Shown here in pieces: positions 1-9,810 of a stretch of 64,000 nucleotides of DNA (position 1 is its first letter; each line of letters opens with the position of its first letter). Source of the stretch: Cladophialophora immunda (Eukaryota; Ascomycota; Eurotiomycetes; Chaetothyriales; Herpotrichiellaceae). The translations under genes were made by a program, and so were the position numbers. Location: positions 558,001 to 622,000 of the forward strand of contig NW_015622543.1 in NCBI RefSeq assembly GCF_000835495.1. Reading direction: 5' to 3'. The notes below the pieces were generated by a model, which saw only the letters and a program-made list of their open reading frames with translations, ran no database searches and had not been told where the DNA came from.

Positions 1-304
1 TTATGGTAGCGTTCGATATTCTCAAGGTCTTATCGATAGTATAGATAACTAGTAGCCTTTGAGATACCTTAGGTTTATCGCTAACCTAGTAACGGAAGGT
101 TCGATCGATTCGATAGTCCTAGTGTGTAGGTCTATTTGCCGTATTATCGTCCGCTAGTATAGGTACTAGGGCGTAGTAGGTTGAATCGTTAATAGTCGAT
201 ACGTCGTGGCACCGGATTAACTTTAATCCGGGCTCATAACCTGTTCAGAGGACATAGAGTAGATTGGCTCATAGGATCGTACCCTTTTAGGTAATGTACG
301 TGAC
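1..304. other. AT-rich unassigned edge sequence
   Basis: This edge stretch has the same TpA-rich, RIP-like texture as the retrotransposon beside it. It does not continue the integrase reading that stops at about 565. It may be internal sequence of a second element whose LTR is at 305-564, or older host DNA. I see no gene in it. Confidence 0.4.
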
Positions 305-564
305 TGTTAGGAAGCTTAGTTAAGTTAACTATCTAAGAGGAGAGAACGCTCTTATATAGATAAAGGAAATACTACTAGATAGTGATAGAAGTACCTCGAA
401 GGTAGATTTCTAATCACTATTAGTAATCAATCACGTTATAGTAACGCCACCCTTAACGCCACCGCCTATATCACGTGATCTAGTATAGACTAGTAGCGTT
501 AACTAGTCACGTGATAAGACGCTAGGCCTAATTAGGCCATACGCCTAAATGGCGATATTCCACA
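305..564 (+). repeat. LTR-like repeat, diverged sister of the solo LTR at 1612-1898
   Basis: The repeat starts TGTTAGGAAG and ends ATTCCACA, the same termini as the solo LTR at 1612-1898. It shares the TATATAGATA promoter-like box near 355, the CACGTGATCTAGT palindromic block near 475, and the block from GCTAGGCCTAATTAGGCC to the CCACA end. Its flanks (GTGAC left, CTTAT right) are not a target duplication. It may therefore be one end of an element that continues past base 1, or a rearranged solo LTR. It interrupts the integrase relic that runs down to about 565 on the minus strand. Orientation is set by TG...CA and the TATA-like box. Confidence 0.7.
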
Positions 565-569
565 CTTAT

Positions 570-1260
570 TAACCTTAATCCTTACTTCTTCTGATATTAG
601 TTTCTTAAATTTTAGTGTCTTAAATATATTTAGGTAGTGTCTATAAGTTACGTAAAATAGTGATATTTCTATTACGGCGATACTATTATTAAATGCTATT
701 TATACTGTTAATAGTAGTTATGCCTAATTATCTTACTAATAGTTAACGTAGTATCGTAAATATTATTCTAGTATTTAGTTTATTCTTTCCGTTTAACTAT
801 CTATCTATAAGTAGTATACTATTAATAACTTTATATCTATCCCTAAGAGGTTCATTAAGGATTACTAAAACTGTAATGTGAATAGTTTATCTCTATCTGA
901 GATTATCTTATTTAGTATCCCGTATTATAATATAACTATTCTAATGAATAAGTAGGCTAAATCTCTTACTATCGCCTTTTCGGTGAATAGTAGTATATAT
1001 ACGTATTTCGTTAGTCTTTCGATAACCATTATAATACTATTATACTCTTTATCCGTAAGGAGTTCTCGAGATATTAGTAGTTTTATAATAAAGTTAATTA
1101 TAATGGAGTCCTACGGTCTATTTAGTGTTTATAGTACCATAAGTAATCCATATAGTTTATATCGTTCTTTCTTTATTTTCTTATAGATATCGTATTTTCT
1201 AATGTATTCTTTAATATCTTTTCTAAGTCCTTTCTATATAAAGTCTCTTATAATTAACTC
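570..1260 (-). pseudogene. Integrase relic of the Ty3/gypsy element
   Basis: Minus-strand reading near 900-870 gives the block ISDRDKLFT, the second catalytic Asp region of gypsy integrases. It is followed by SLMNLLGI and, after scattered stops, a degraded TAYHPQTDGQTERIN-like block near 800. Further on is a stretch resembling the usual AFNNSI...PFYATYG region. The reading breaks at the LTR-like repeat at 564, so the C-terminal chromodomain part is missing here. The element is dead, with many amber and ochre stops. Confidence 0.8.
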
Positions 1261-1439
1261 GATCGTTTTTATAATTCTAGGGTACTCTATAAGTTAGCTA
1301 TTATATCTTTCTTTTATAATATCCCGTTTTTATTCTTCGGTTAGCTTAATGTCTATAATTACTAAATTATAGTTATATCCTCTATATTATAGTGTCTACC
1401 CGTTAGTCTTAAGTAGCGTATTAGGTTTAGGTCCTACTA

Positions 1440-1611
1440 CTCTCATATAGTCTAGTCTTCTACTTAATGCATCTACTTAACCATTTTCGGTTCCTTTAAT
1501 ATAGTAGATTCTAAAGTTATATCTTACTAAAGTTTCTACCTATCTCACTTATTACCTATTTAGGTCCTTTATCGTTATCTAGTAAGTAAGGTTTTTATAG
1601 TTAGTAAATAT
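1440..1611 (-). pseudogene. RNase H C-terminal half, displaced by a solo LTR
   Basis: Minus-strand translation gives NIFTNYKNLTY directly at the LTR junction. It continues to the IYYIKGTENG and VDALSRRLDYM blocks that end gypsy RNase H domains. It joins in sense to the RNase H N-terminal half above 1899, so the 287-bp LTR between them is a clean later insertion. Confidence 0.85.
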
Positions 1612-1898
1612 TGTTAGAAGGTCTGAGTGTACGGTCGGAGGAGGTCATTTACTAGATACTAAAAGACTTGAGTTGAGATAACTATCTAGGAGGTAGAAGC
1701 GTCCTTATATAGATAATAGGTGGTAATAATAGAAGATAAAAGAAATCCCTTGAATCGCTATTAATAAGCGATCACACCACCTAGTATCGCCACTTATACC
1801 ACGTGATCTAGTACTAGTATAGACTAGTAGTATCCACTAGTCACGTGATAAAGCGCTAGGCCTAATTAGGCCGTACGCCTAAATAGCGATATTCCACA
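1612..1898 (+). repeat. Solo LTR inserted in RNase H, with 5-bp target duplication
   Basis: The 287-bp sequence begins TGTTAGAAGG and ends TTCCACA. It is flanked by identical AATAT copies at 1607-1611 and 1899-1903, the 5-bp duplication expected of Ty3/gypsy integration. Removing it and one AATAT restores continuity of the RNase H reading. It carries a TATATAGATA box (about 1717) and two CACGTGA blocks facing each other across a short spacer (about 1800-1845). It has no internal coding region, so it is a solo LTR left by LTR-LTR recombination. It carries RIP damage itself. Confidence 0.92.
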
Positions 1899-2930
1899 AA
1901 TATCTATACCGAGTACCTTACCCCTTCTAGATATACTCTCTATTATCGTAATGCTTCTATAATAGCGAGTAATTCTTTATTATAGATATTATAGTTTAAT
2001 TCTAGTTAAGTTATTTGTCTCGAGTAGTAGGCTATAGGTTATGATTAGCTATTCTCGTCTTTCTATATAAGATATACCCCTATTACCTCGTCTAACGTAT
2101 CGGTTTCGAGTATTAACTCCTTTTCTAGGTCGAATAATATAAGGATAGGTATAGAGGTTATCTATCCCTTTAGTCCCTTAAAGACGTATTTATATTTATT
2201 ATCCTAGTTAAAGATATAGTCTTTCTTTATTAAATTTATTAGAGGTACCGCGATTCTTAAAAATCCTTAGATAAACCTCCTATAGTAGTTAATAAGACCT
2301 AAGAACTATTATACTTCTTTTATACTTATTAGTATAGGCTAGTTATTAATAGCCTAAACTTTATTAGGGTTCGGCGCTAGTTCTTATAATAATACGATAT
2401 AGTCTAGGAATGCTATTATATATATATAGAATTCGCATTTACTTAGTTTAATCAGTAGGTCCTTCTCTTTTAGTGCTTATAGGACCTTCCGTACGTATTA
2501 GATATACTCATTATATATCTTAGAAAATATAAGGATATCGTCTAAGTAGGCGACGATAAACTTATCTAAGTATTCTCTTAGGGTATCGTTAATAAGTTCT
2601 TAGAAGGTAGCTAGTGCGTTAGTTAGTCCGAAGGATATTACCTAATACTTATATAGGCCCTATCTAGTCCTGAACGCTATCTTCTATTCTTCTCCTTCCT
2701 TTATCCTTACCCTATAGTAGACGTCTCTAACATTAATTACTAAGAACTATTTAGCTCCTAAGAGTTAGTCCTATAATTTATCGATTCTTAGTATCGAATA
2801 TTGATTTTTCTTTATTATCGCGTTAAGGCGTCTATAGTCGATATATAGTCTTAATCCCCCGTCCTTTTTTAGTATAAAAAGTACTATATGAGCTACTTTC
2901 GACTTTAAAGGTCTAATAAACTCTTTTATA
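1899..2930 (-). pseudogene. Reverse transcriptase and RNase H N-terminal part, RIP-degraded
   Basis: Minus-strand translation near 2850-2800 gives LRLYIDYRRLNAIIKKNQYS, the gypsy RT finger/palm block. Near 2560-2520 it gives FIVAYLDDILIFSK with the YLDD polymerase motif intact. Near 2130-1900 it gives ETDTLDEVIG, PIAYYSRQ and NKELLAIIEALR, the RNase H start. Several in-frame TAG codons sit where Trp or Gln is conserved. Confidence 0.9.
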
Positions 2931-3249
2931 AGGTGTTTATTAATATACTCTTTAAGGAAGTCTTCTTCCTTTTTAGATATTAGGATTAGTTACGCATAGT
3001 ATTCCGGATTATTTCCTTCTTCTAAGGGTATCTCATAATCCTATAGTTTATATTCTAGTAAAGCTACGTTACTTTCTCTTTCTTTAGCGAGGTCTTTAAA
3101 GTCTTTATATTCCGATAGTATTTCCCTAATACTAGAGCTAGCTAGCGTACGTTCTATCGATCGCACTAAAATCGTTCTTTTTAGAGTCTTTAAGGATAAT
3201 TAGTCCTCCCTTTATACGGTACTATATTTCGTAAATATTACTATCCTTA

Positions 3250-3540
3250 TTTATTAGTTAATAGTTAGGTTATGTTTTTAAAGCTAGTCTATTCCTAAAA
3301 CTACGTTATATCCTAGGATATCTATTATATCTAGGTTTATTATTTCCTTATATTTCGTAATCGTTAACGGAACGTTTTTCATTTCTATCATTACTTATCT
3401 TAATAGTTATCTATCTACTATCTTTAAGAGATATAGAAGTCATTTCTTTACTTCGTATTCATATAGTTTCCTAGCTATAGTTATACTTATATAGCTCCGG
3501 TTAGCTCCTAAGTTAATTATAATAATAATCTAAATATTCG
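3250..3540 (-). pseudogene. Retroviral-type aspartic protease relic
   Basis: Minus-strand reading gives NLGANRSYIS, a degraded form of the D-S/T-G active-site block of gypsy proteases. About 65 residues later comes NVVLGID, matching the usual VVLGMDWL end of this domain. The catalytic Asp codon now reads Asn, which fits a RIP-type G-to-A change. Confidence 0.75.
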
Positions 3541-5534
3541 CTAATTCTACCGTAAGGGCTACGTAGTAATTATCTAATATAGTTATCTCTCTTAACTCCT
3601 AAGGCTTTCTAACTCTTAGGTTATTATTATAACTCCTCTACCTCTTTAAGTTATTACTCATAAGTTTTTTAGTTAGTATATATATCGCTCTCTATCCTAT
3701 TAATATTTAGTATTAAAACACTCCTCTAATATTTCAAATACCTTAGGGTATATTAGGATATTTTTAACGTCTAGGTTAATATTATAGATATATTAATACT
3801 TTATCTTTATATCGTACTTCTCTTCATTTAGATAGTAGAAATCATCCGCTATAAAATCTCTATCTACTCTATTATTAGCTATTTCTTCAATAATAAATAA
3901 CCTATATAGATCTCCTCCGCCGTTATTACTATTAGTGAATATTATATTTAGTATACCTTCTTAGTAATGTAGGTATAATTCTCTCCTCTATTAATATTCT
4001 TATTTATTATATATTTAGTCTATCTCTATAAGGTCGGCGTAGACTCCTCTAGATATTAGTATATAGGGCCGTCTTAGATCGACGTTCTAATAATATAAAT
4101 AATCTCCGTATTACTATTAGTAGTCTTTATCTTCGTACGAAAGTCTTTTATAGTAATAGTCTAGATCTTCGCGTTTATCGATTACCTTTCTATTCCTTAA
4201 GAGTCCTAATATCGATAGAATTAACTTAAGAATAACTCCTTTTTCTCGCTATACTTCTTTAAGTTCGTTTCTTTTAGTAATAATTCTCTTTATAGTTCCC
4301 TCTGGAAGTCTTATTTTAACTATTACTAGTTCTATCGGTTAATAAATATATATATCTTCTTTATATTCGTACTCTCGGTCCTAGTATTATTTTATATTAA
4401 TTTTCTTAAGTAATGATTATAGTAATCTAAAAGGGTTATAAACTATATATTAGTATAGTATATTAAGATAACACTTAGTCTCGTAGTCGTCTATCTTCTA
4501 GAAGTTAGTAGCAATCTTAATATTATACTTATCACTTTCTAGTACTACGTACTATTAATATATAGTATCTTCCCCTAACATAAGATTCTTATTTAGTTCT
4601 TAGATAATAACGTTATCGCTTACGTAACTATTATATAGTATATATATTAGTTAGTAATCTATAAGCGGGTTAATATCGTCATATAATTCTCCTATATTAG
4701 TCTACGCCTCTCTAATATACGCGACTACCTAGTAGTCCCGGCATCTTTCGTAGGTATAGATTAATTATACTATTCTAGTGCCTTCTAGTACTATTATCAC
4801 ATTAAGGCTCTATTCTTATGACGGTACGATTAGTATTGTAAACGCTTTATCACCTTTTCCTACGTACGAATGCATCCCTAGAACGGTATATTCCGCCTCT
4901 ATAGCCTAATAGATCTCTATCGTAATTAAAACTAGTTCATTAGTTAGCTACCCTAGATTAAATATAGAGTAGAGGTACTCTACTTTTAGTCCGTAATTAT
5001 CTTTATACTAGTACTTTAATAATCTCTAGTAGAGTATAATTATTATTATTTCCTTATCGTTATATTTAATTACGATAAATATAGTAAGTTCTTCTAGTTC
5101 TAGTATATACATTATCTAGAATCCTTATTCATTATTAATATCCTTATAGTTAACCCTAAATACTTCCTAGTACTTTAGCTTATTAGCTCGTCTTACTACT
5201 TTTCTTTATTATTTTAGAAACTATCTACTTCTAATCTTTTCCGAGTAGTGAGTTATATATCTATTGTTATAGTACGCTATCTATAATAAGAGCTAATACT
5301 ATAATTCTTCTTATCGTTCCTATTCTTCTAAGGTAGCTTCCTCCTTAGGTTTTATATCTTATTTAGATCTACCTATCTCCCTTTAAGATCCCGTACCTAG
5401 GTGGTCCCCCTATACTATATTACTCTAGCTATCGGCTACCTTCTAAGCTCCCTATAAAGTATTAGCCTTTATTTCTTTATAACCGGCTATACTATTATCT
5501 ATTATATATAGCGTTAGACCGTTCTTATAATCTT

Positions 5535-5577
5535 TCATACGGTATCTGGATTTTCCGTATCTATAGTATAGATTATT
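5535..5577 (-). pseudogene. Gag CCHC zinc knuckle with every ligand mutated
   Basis: Minus-strand reading gives YYRYGKSRYRMKDY after a basic stretch. This fits C-x2-C-x4-H-x4-C exactly if the three Cys and the His have each become Tyr. Each change is a single transition (TGY to TAY, CAY to TAY), as RIP makes. It marks the nucleocapsid end of gag. Confidence 0.65.
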
Positions 5578-6650
5578 TTTCTTACGTTTCTCTCGCTCTA
5601 ACTATAGTGATCTACGAGACCTATCGTTCCTAACCTTAGGTTATCCTCCTCGTGCTTTCTAGTGAGTAGAACTACTACGTTAGATCATATCTAAGTCTAT
5701 TAGTTCTCCGTAGTATTATTTATTCTTATAAGTTATACCCCCTATAAAAGTCCCTTTTCTTTCTATTTAGTATTTATATAACTAGTTATTAGTCTCGATA
5801 GAGAGTTTAACGAGCGATTTATACTTATTAGGATAATCTATCCCTATTCTATCTTTAACTAAATCCTTTAGCCCCTAATAATAGACTAAGGCGAAAGCTT
5901 TATCTTCCTAATCTAATTTCGAAGTATAGCGTTAGAATATAGTATAATACCGCGTAGCGGATCCTATCTACCTAAGTTAATAGATCCTCTAGACTACTAA
6001 CTATTCCTCTCCTAATATCCTAAAGATCTACTTAATTCTTTCTTTAAAAACTAAGAAGTTTCTAAAGATTTTATTTATCTCTAGGCTTCGCTACGCTAGT
6101 ATAGAGCCGAGGTAATCCCCTATAATAGGTTTAAACTACTTAAACGCTAACCTACGGAGCTAAAGTTCTATAAATAAAACTTTTTCTACGTAGGTAGAGT
6201 ATTTAGTATGTTATAAGGTAAATACCGCCTTTAACTATATAAGATATATACTAAGTTTACTTCTATCTCTATAGTACTATTTAACCTTAAGGTTATCCTT
6301 TATCTTTCTAACCTCTATATTATTAATAGTTAAAGTAGTAATACTTATAGTAGAGGTATTAGATTACTAAGTAAGTCTAGGCTTAGGCGATTTAGGGTTA
6401 GAGCTACTAGATATTATCGTTAGGTCCGCTACTATCTAAGTAGATAGTTAATATATTACGAGCTACTATATAATACGTAAGGTATCCATAGGTAAACCTA
6501 CGGTGGTTTACTTAGTGATATAGTAGGGAGGGACGCTATAGCTAAGACTGGAAACTAAGTATATAGTATGTAGACCTATACGTATAGTAGATAATTATGA
6601 GGAACTTAATTTTCTATAACTATTATTAACTACGAGGAGAACTATGTAGC

Positions 6651-7789
6651 TGAGCGCGGCTATATACTACTTAGGATATATATTTAATATGTTACTCTAT
6701 TAGACATGTTAAATATGTTAATATATTTCTGAGCCTATCTAGGTATATTGCTCTGTTACCCCGCTGGGTTATGCTAACATGTTTGCTAAGATACTGGCGT
6801 CTGATATGTTCTCCTCGGTCGACCTTCCTCCTTGTCTTTCCCCTTAGCCTCTCATATGGTCGGTTCGTAACAGTATCCTACCATTTTAAACCCCTCTGTG
6901 AGGGTTTGGAAAGAGTTCTGCAACTAGCTAGCTAACCTAGTAACAAGGAGGACAAATCTGAGGAGAGAGAAGGAAGGAATGGCTGTCCTTCCCTTCTCCT
7001 TATATCCTCCAACGCGCCGTAAGGAGGTAACTATTGTCCTCACCTCCTTGCTCCTTTCCTTGCGTACTTGTTCCAGCTCCTTGCCTTCCCTTGCGTACTT
7101 GTTCCAACTCCTTACCTTCCCTTACGTGCGGTGTCTCAGCTGTCAGGACTTTGTATCCCTTGCACCGTGTGCGTCTTGACTAATCAGGAGGCAGTATTTC
7201 CTGGTGTTGGTCTTGGCGCTGGTTCGCCAGAACCGAGCCTTCTCCTGGGTTCAACCCATCACACCCTCATTTTCTAACTACACTAGAAAAACGTAAACCC
7301 GCCAACATTACGTACCATAACTACGCCGCCGTAGCGATGATGATTTATTACGCTCGGAGCATAACAGGTATAAACTGATCTAAAATGCTAAGGCATCCAA
7401 AAGAAATACTTCTTTTGTTGTATTTCATTCGGGCAGACGGAACATTCCAATGACGACCTGTCGGTATGGACGGCATATCGACATACCAACATACCATTCC
7501 CAGTTGCCTGTTCCAAGTATATAGCTACGCTCATTACCCTTCTATAGTTACACTCGCTCGTAGCCAACTCATGCCATCTGCTTGACTATACTGTTTTCAG
7601 TTACTCGACTGTTCATACCTTGCACTCTCCTAGCCCAGCTCATATAATAAAGGATCTGTGACTGAGACACCTATCGACTCAGGTGTCTCAGGAAGCGGCT
7701 CTGACAAGTATCTTCACACCGTACCGCTGAATTCTCCACCGTATACTGCACTCCTTAACAGTGTCCCCATGGCCATTGCACCTACATGG
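6651..7789. other. Gene-free stretch with normal base composition
   Basis: Base composition returns to about 50% GC with ordinary CpA, so this DNA was not hit by RIP like its left neighbour. It holds a 31-bp tandem duplication at 7060-7121. I see no coding region, and no sequence that convincingly serves as the missing 5' LTR. Confidence 0.5.
7060..7121 (+). repeat. 31-bp tandem duplication
   Basis: Two adjacent 31-bp units (7060-7090 and 7091-7121) begin TTGCGTACTTGTTCCA and differ by two G/A transitions. A partial third unit follows. No function is evident. Confidence 0.8.
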
Positions 7790-9465
7790 TTAAGAAGTGT
7801 TGCTATTATGTGTGATAGATAGCTCCTCTATCGTTGTCGATGCATTTTTGACAGTGGTATCGTGTTGTTCAATGTCAAGAGAGCAAGGTTGACGAGACAT
7901 GTCTCTTGCAATTTTGACGACTTCGAGTGCATTTTTCGAGTTCCGAAAAACTATGTCCATATCCTCGAGCAACATACCTCGTGTTTCTGGGAGGAAAAAG
8001 TATATGACTGACGCGGCGTCAAAGTCTGCCGGTTCGCCTTCGGGTGTTGTACTCACTTGGTAGAAAAACGCACAAATCCAGTGCACAGTAGACAATGAAG
8101 TAGCGGCTTTCGAGGGTTGCGAAGGCAATGGGAGAGACTGCATCAGTAAGAAGAGAATCCAAAGCATCGAAGTAGAGACACACCTTCGGTGGAGAGGAAA
8201 TTGAAGCTCCAAAGAGTGGTTGCCGTCACAGCATAAATCGGAACACGATAAGCCAGAGGAGAGACCTCAGCGCCGTAGAGGTAATTAACACCAAATGTCC
8301 CAAGTCCAAATGATGCCACGAATAGGAAAATAGCGACAGTTGAGGCGATGGCACATGCTCGGTTCTCAGGCCTAGATGTAGTTCCTGCCAGGACACCTGC
8401 CATGACACCCATTCCTCCGATGCCAATCATCATTAACTTTCTTCTGCCAATTCGTTCGACGGTGAAACATGTGACGATGCTGCACACCAATTGCAAAGAG
8501 TAAATTGATGCGGAGACAATTCTTGATTTGACCTGGCTTAAACCCATATAGTCCTCCAAGATTGGGACTGTGTAGAAGCCGACAACGGCAATACCAGACA
8601 TTTGCTGAGAAAACGTGCTGAACATGGCGACTAAAGTTCTGTTTAAGAGACGGTTGTCGCCGTTGCTGAGGAGGTCTTTGAATTTGGCGGAGCTCATCAG
8701 CCTGAGCGAGTATTGCATTTTCTCAATTGCTGCCGTCACGATTTCGGACTCCTCATTTGTATCTTCCAGCACTGATACGATGTGTCGGGCTTCGTCCAAA
8801 CGCCCATGCTTTACCAGCCATCTTGGGGACTCTGGCATCATTGGCGCGCATATCAATATAACCATAGCAAAAGTGATTGGGAAGGCTAGAGGGAACCGCC
8901 ATGTAGCAGAGGTCTCTGCAAAGAAGAAACCAAGTTCAAGCCACTGACACAGAGCGATAGCAACAGCTGAGAAGGTCCCTTCCAGGACAACGATTACGCC
9001 TCGATGGCTTGCCGGAGAACATTCGCTTTGCCAAATTGGAACTGTAGCGGAGATCATCCCAGTTCCGAGCCCAACGACAAGGCGGCCAACAATCAATTGG
9101 CCGAGAGAGAATGAAGACGATTCAAAGATCCAGCCAATTATAGCTGAGGTGGCCCCGATCATAGTCGTCCGCAGGCGTCCAAGTCTATCACCGATCTTCC
9201 AACAGGACAAAGCTCCGAACATGGCTCCGACAAGGTAAAGAGCAACGACGGTGCCCTCAATTCGAGCATTTTGAGCTTTAGCAGCTCCTGTTGTGTGGAC
9301 TGTATCGGTCGAAGGAAATTGCTTGATGAATGAGGGATTGCTGACTAGTCCGCCCATCACCACGTTGTTGTATCCTAGGAACCCGTAGGCTGGGAAGACG
9401 ACTAGGCCTAGCATAGCAATCTGAAGCTTGCGGCCGCGGAGGGAAAAAAAATCATGCTTAGCCAT
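7790..9465 (-). CDS. MFS sugar-type transporter (cluster permease 1)
   Basis: Three exons are proposed: 9465-8184, 8137-8057 and 8007-7790. The introns, 8138-8183 and 8008-8056, have GT...AG ends. Joined, they give 526 residues, the usual size for the sugar-porter family. Motifs are the family GRLVVGLGTG, PESPRWLVKHGR after the sixth membrane segment, and IIYFFLPETRG followed by LLEDMD near the end. These appear only once the introns are removed, which supports the splice sites. The protein should be a 12-segment plasma-membrane proton symporter or facilitator for a sugar-like or organic-acid substrate. Two CGG-N11-CCG sites lie 269 and 329 bp upstream of the ATG, tying it to the catabolic cluster. 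The true substrate cannot be read from sequence. Confidence 0.9.
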
Positions 9466-9733
9466 TGTAACGCCTTCGTGCGTACTGGTAACTAATTGTT
9501 GTTGCGTGGTTGAGAAAAAGGACGAGAGAAGGCCGGGTGCTAACGGACAGGGATGACGCTATAGGCAGTAGAAGTCTTCTTTATAAACACTGCGTACGGA
9601 TCGCGCGAAGGAACTGCAATGAGCCTAGGATAATAATGTCTCTGGACGCCTTGGACTTTGACAAGCCCCGAGACTTCGAGAGCGTTTCAAAATACGGCGC
9701 TGGCCAGATGCGTTTCCAGGACTCGATGCCTCT

Positions 9734-9750
9734 CGGCGGATTGTAGGCCG
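9734..9750. promoter_or_regulatory. CGG-N11-CCG site 1, upstream of permease 1
   Basis: The site reads CGG, 11 bases, CCG. It lies 269 bp upstream of the permease ATG at 9465. Spacer base 1 is C and base 11 is G, fitting the cluster consensus CGGM-N9-KCCG. Confidence 0.65.
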
Positions 9751-9793
9751 CCACTCAGAACTCTCAACCCGAGGTCGGTGGAGCTCTGAATGC

Positions 9794-9810
9794 CGGCGCA
9801 TTTCGGCCCG
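9794..9810. promoter_or_regulatory. CGG-N11-CCG site 2, upstream of permease 1
   Basis: This second site is 60 bp from the first, start to start. Spacer base 1 is C. Base 11 is C, the only one of 13 sites that departs from G/T at this position. Confidence 0.55.

Larger units (their letters stand above)
565..6650 (-). mobile_element. RIP-degraded Ty3/gypsy LTR retrotransposon relic
   Basis: Read on the minus strand, this block gives, in order, a gag zinc knuckle (about 5.55 kb), an aspartic protease (about 3.4 kb), reverse transcriptase (2.9-2.3 kb), RNase H (2.2-1.9 kb, then 1.6-1.45 kb) and integrase (about 1.25-0.57 kb). PR-RT-RH-IN is the Ty3/gypsy (Metaviridae) order. Stops are dense and nearly all TAG or TAA. 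The lost residues are those expected from C-to-T and G-to-A transitions (Trp and Gln to stop, Cys to Tyr), the RIP pattern. CpA/TpG is visibly scarce and TpA abundant. The 5' end near 6.65 kb is set only by the change in base composition. I found no 5' LTR. Confidence 0.9.

Noticed and set aside
6651..7300. 5' LTR of the gypsy relic
   Set aside because: Position is right, but I found no TG...CA boundaries matching a 3' copy, no primer-binding site and no RIP damage here.
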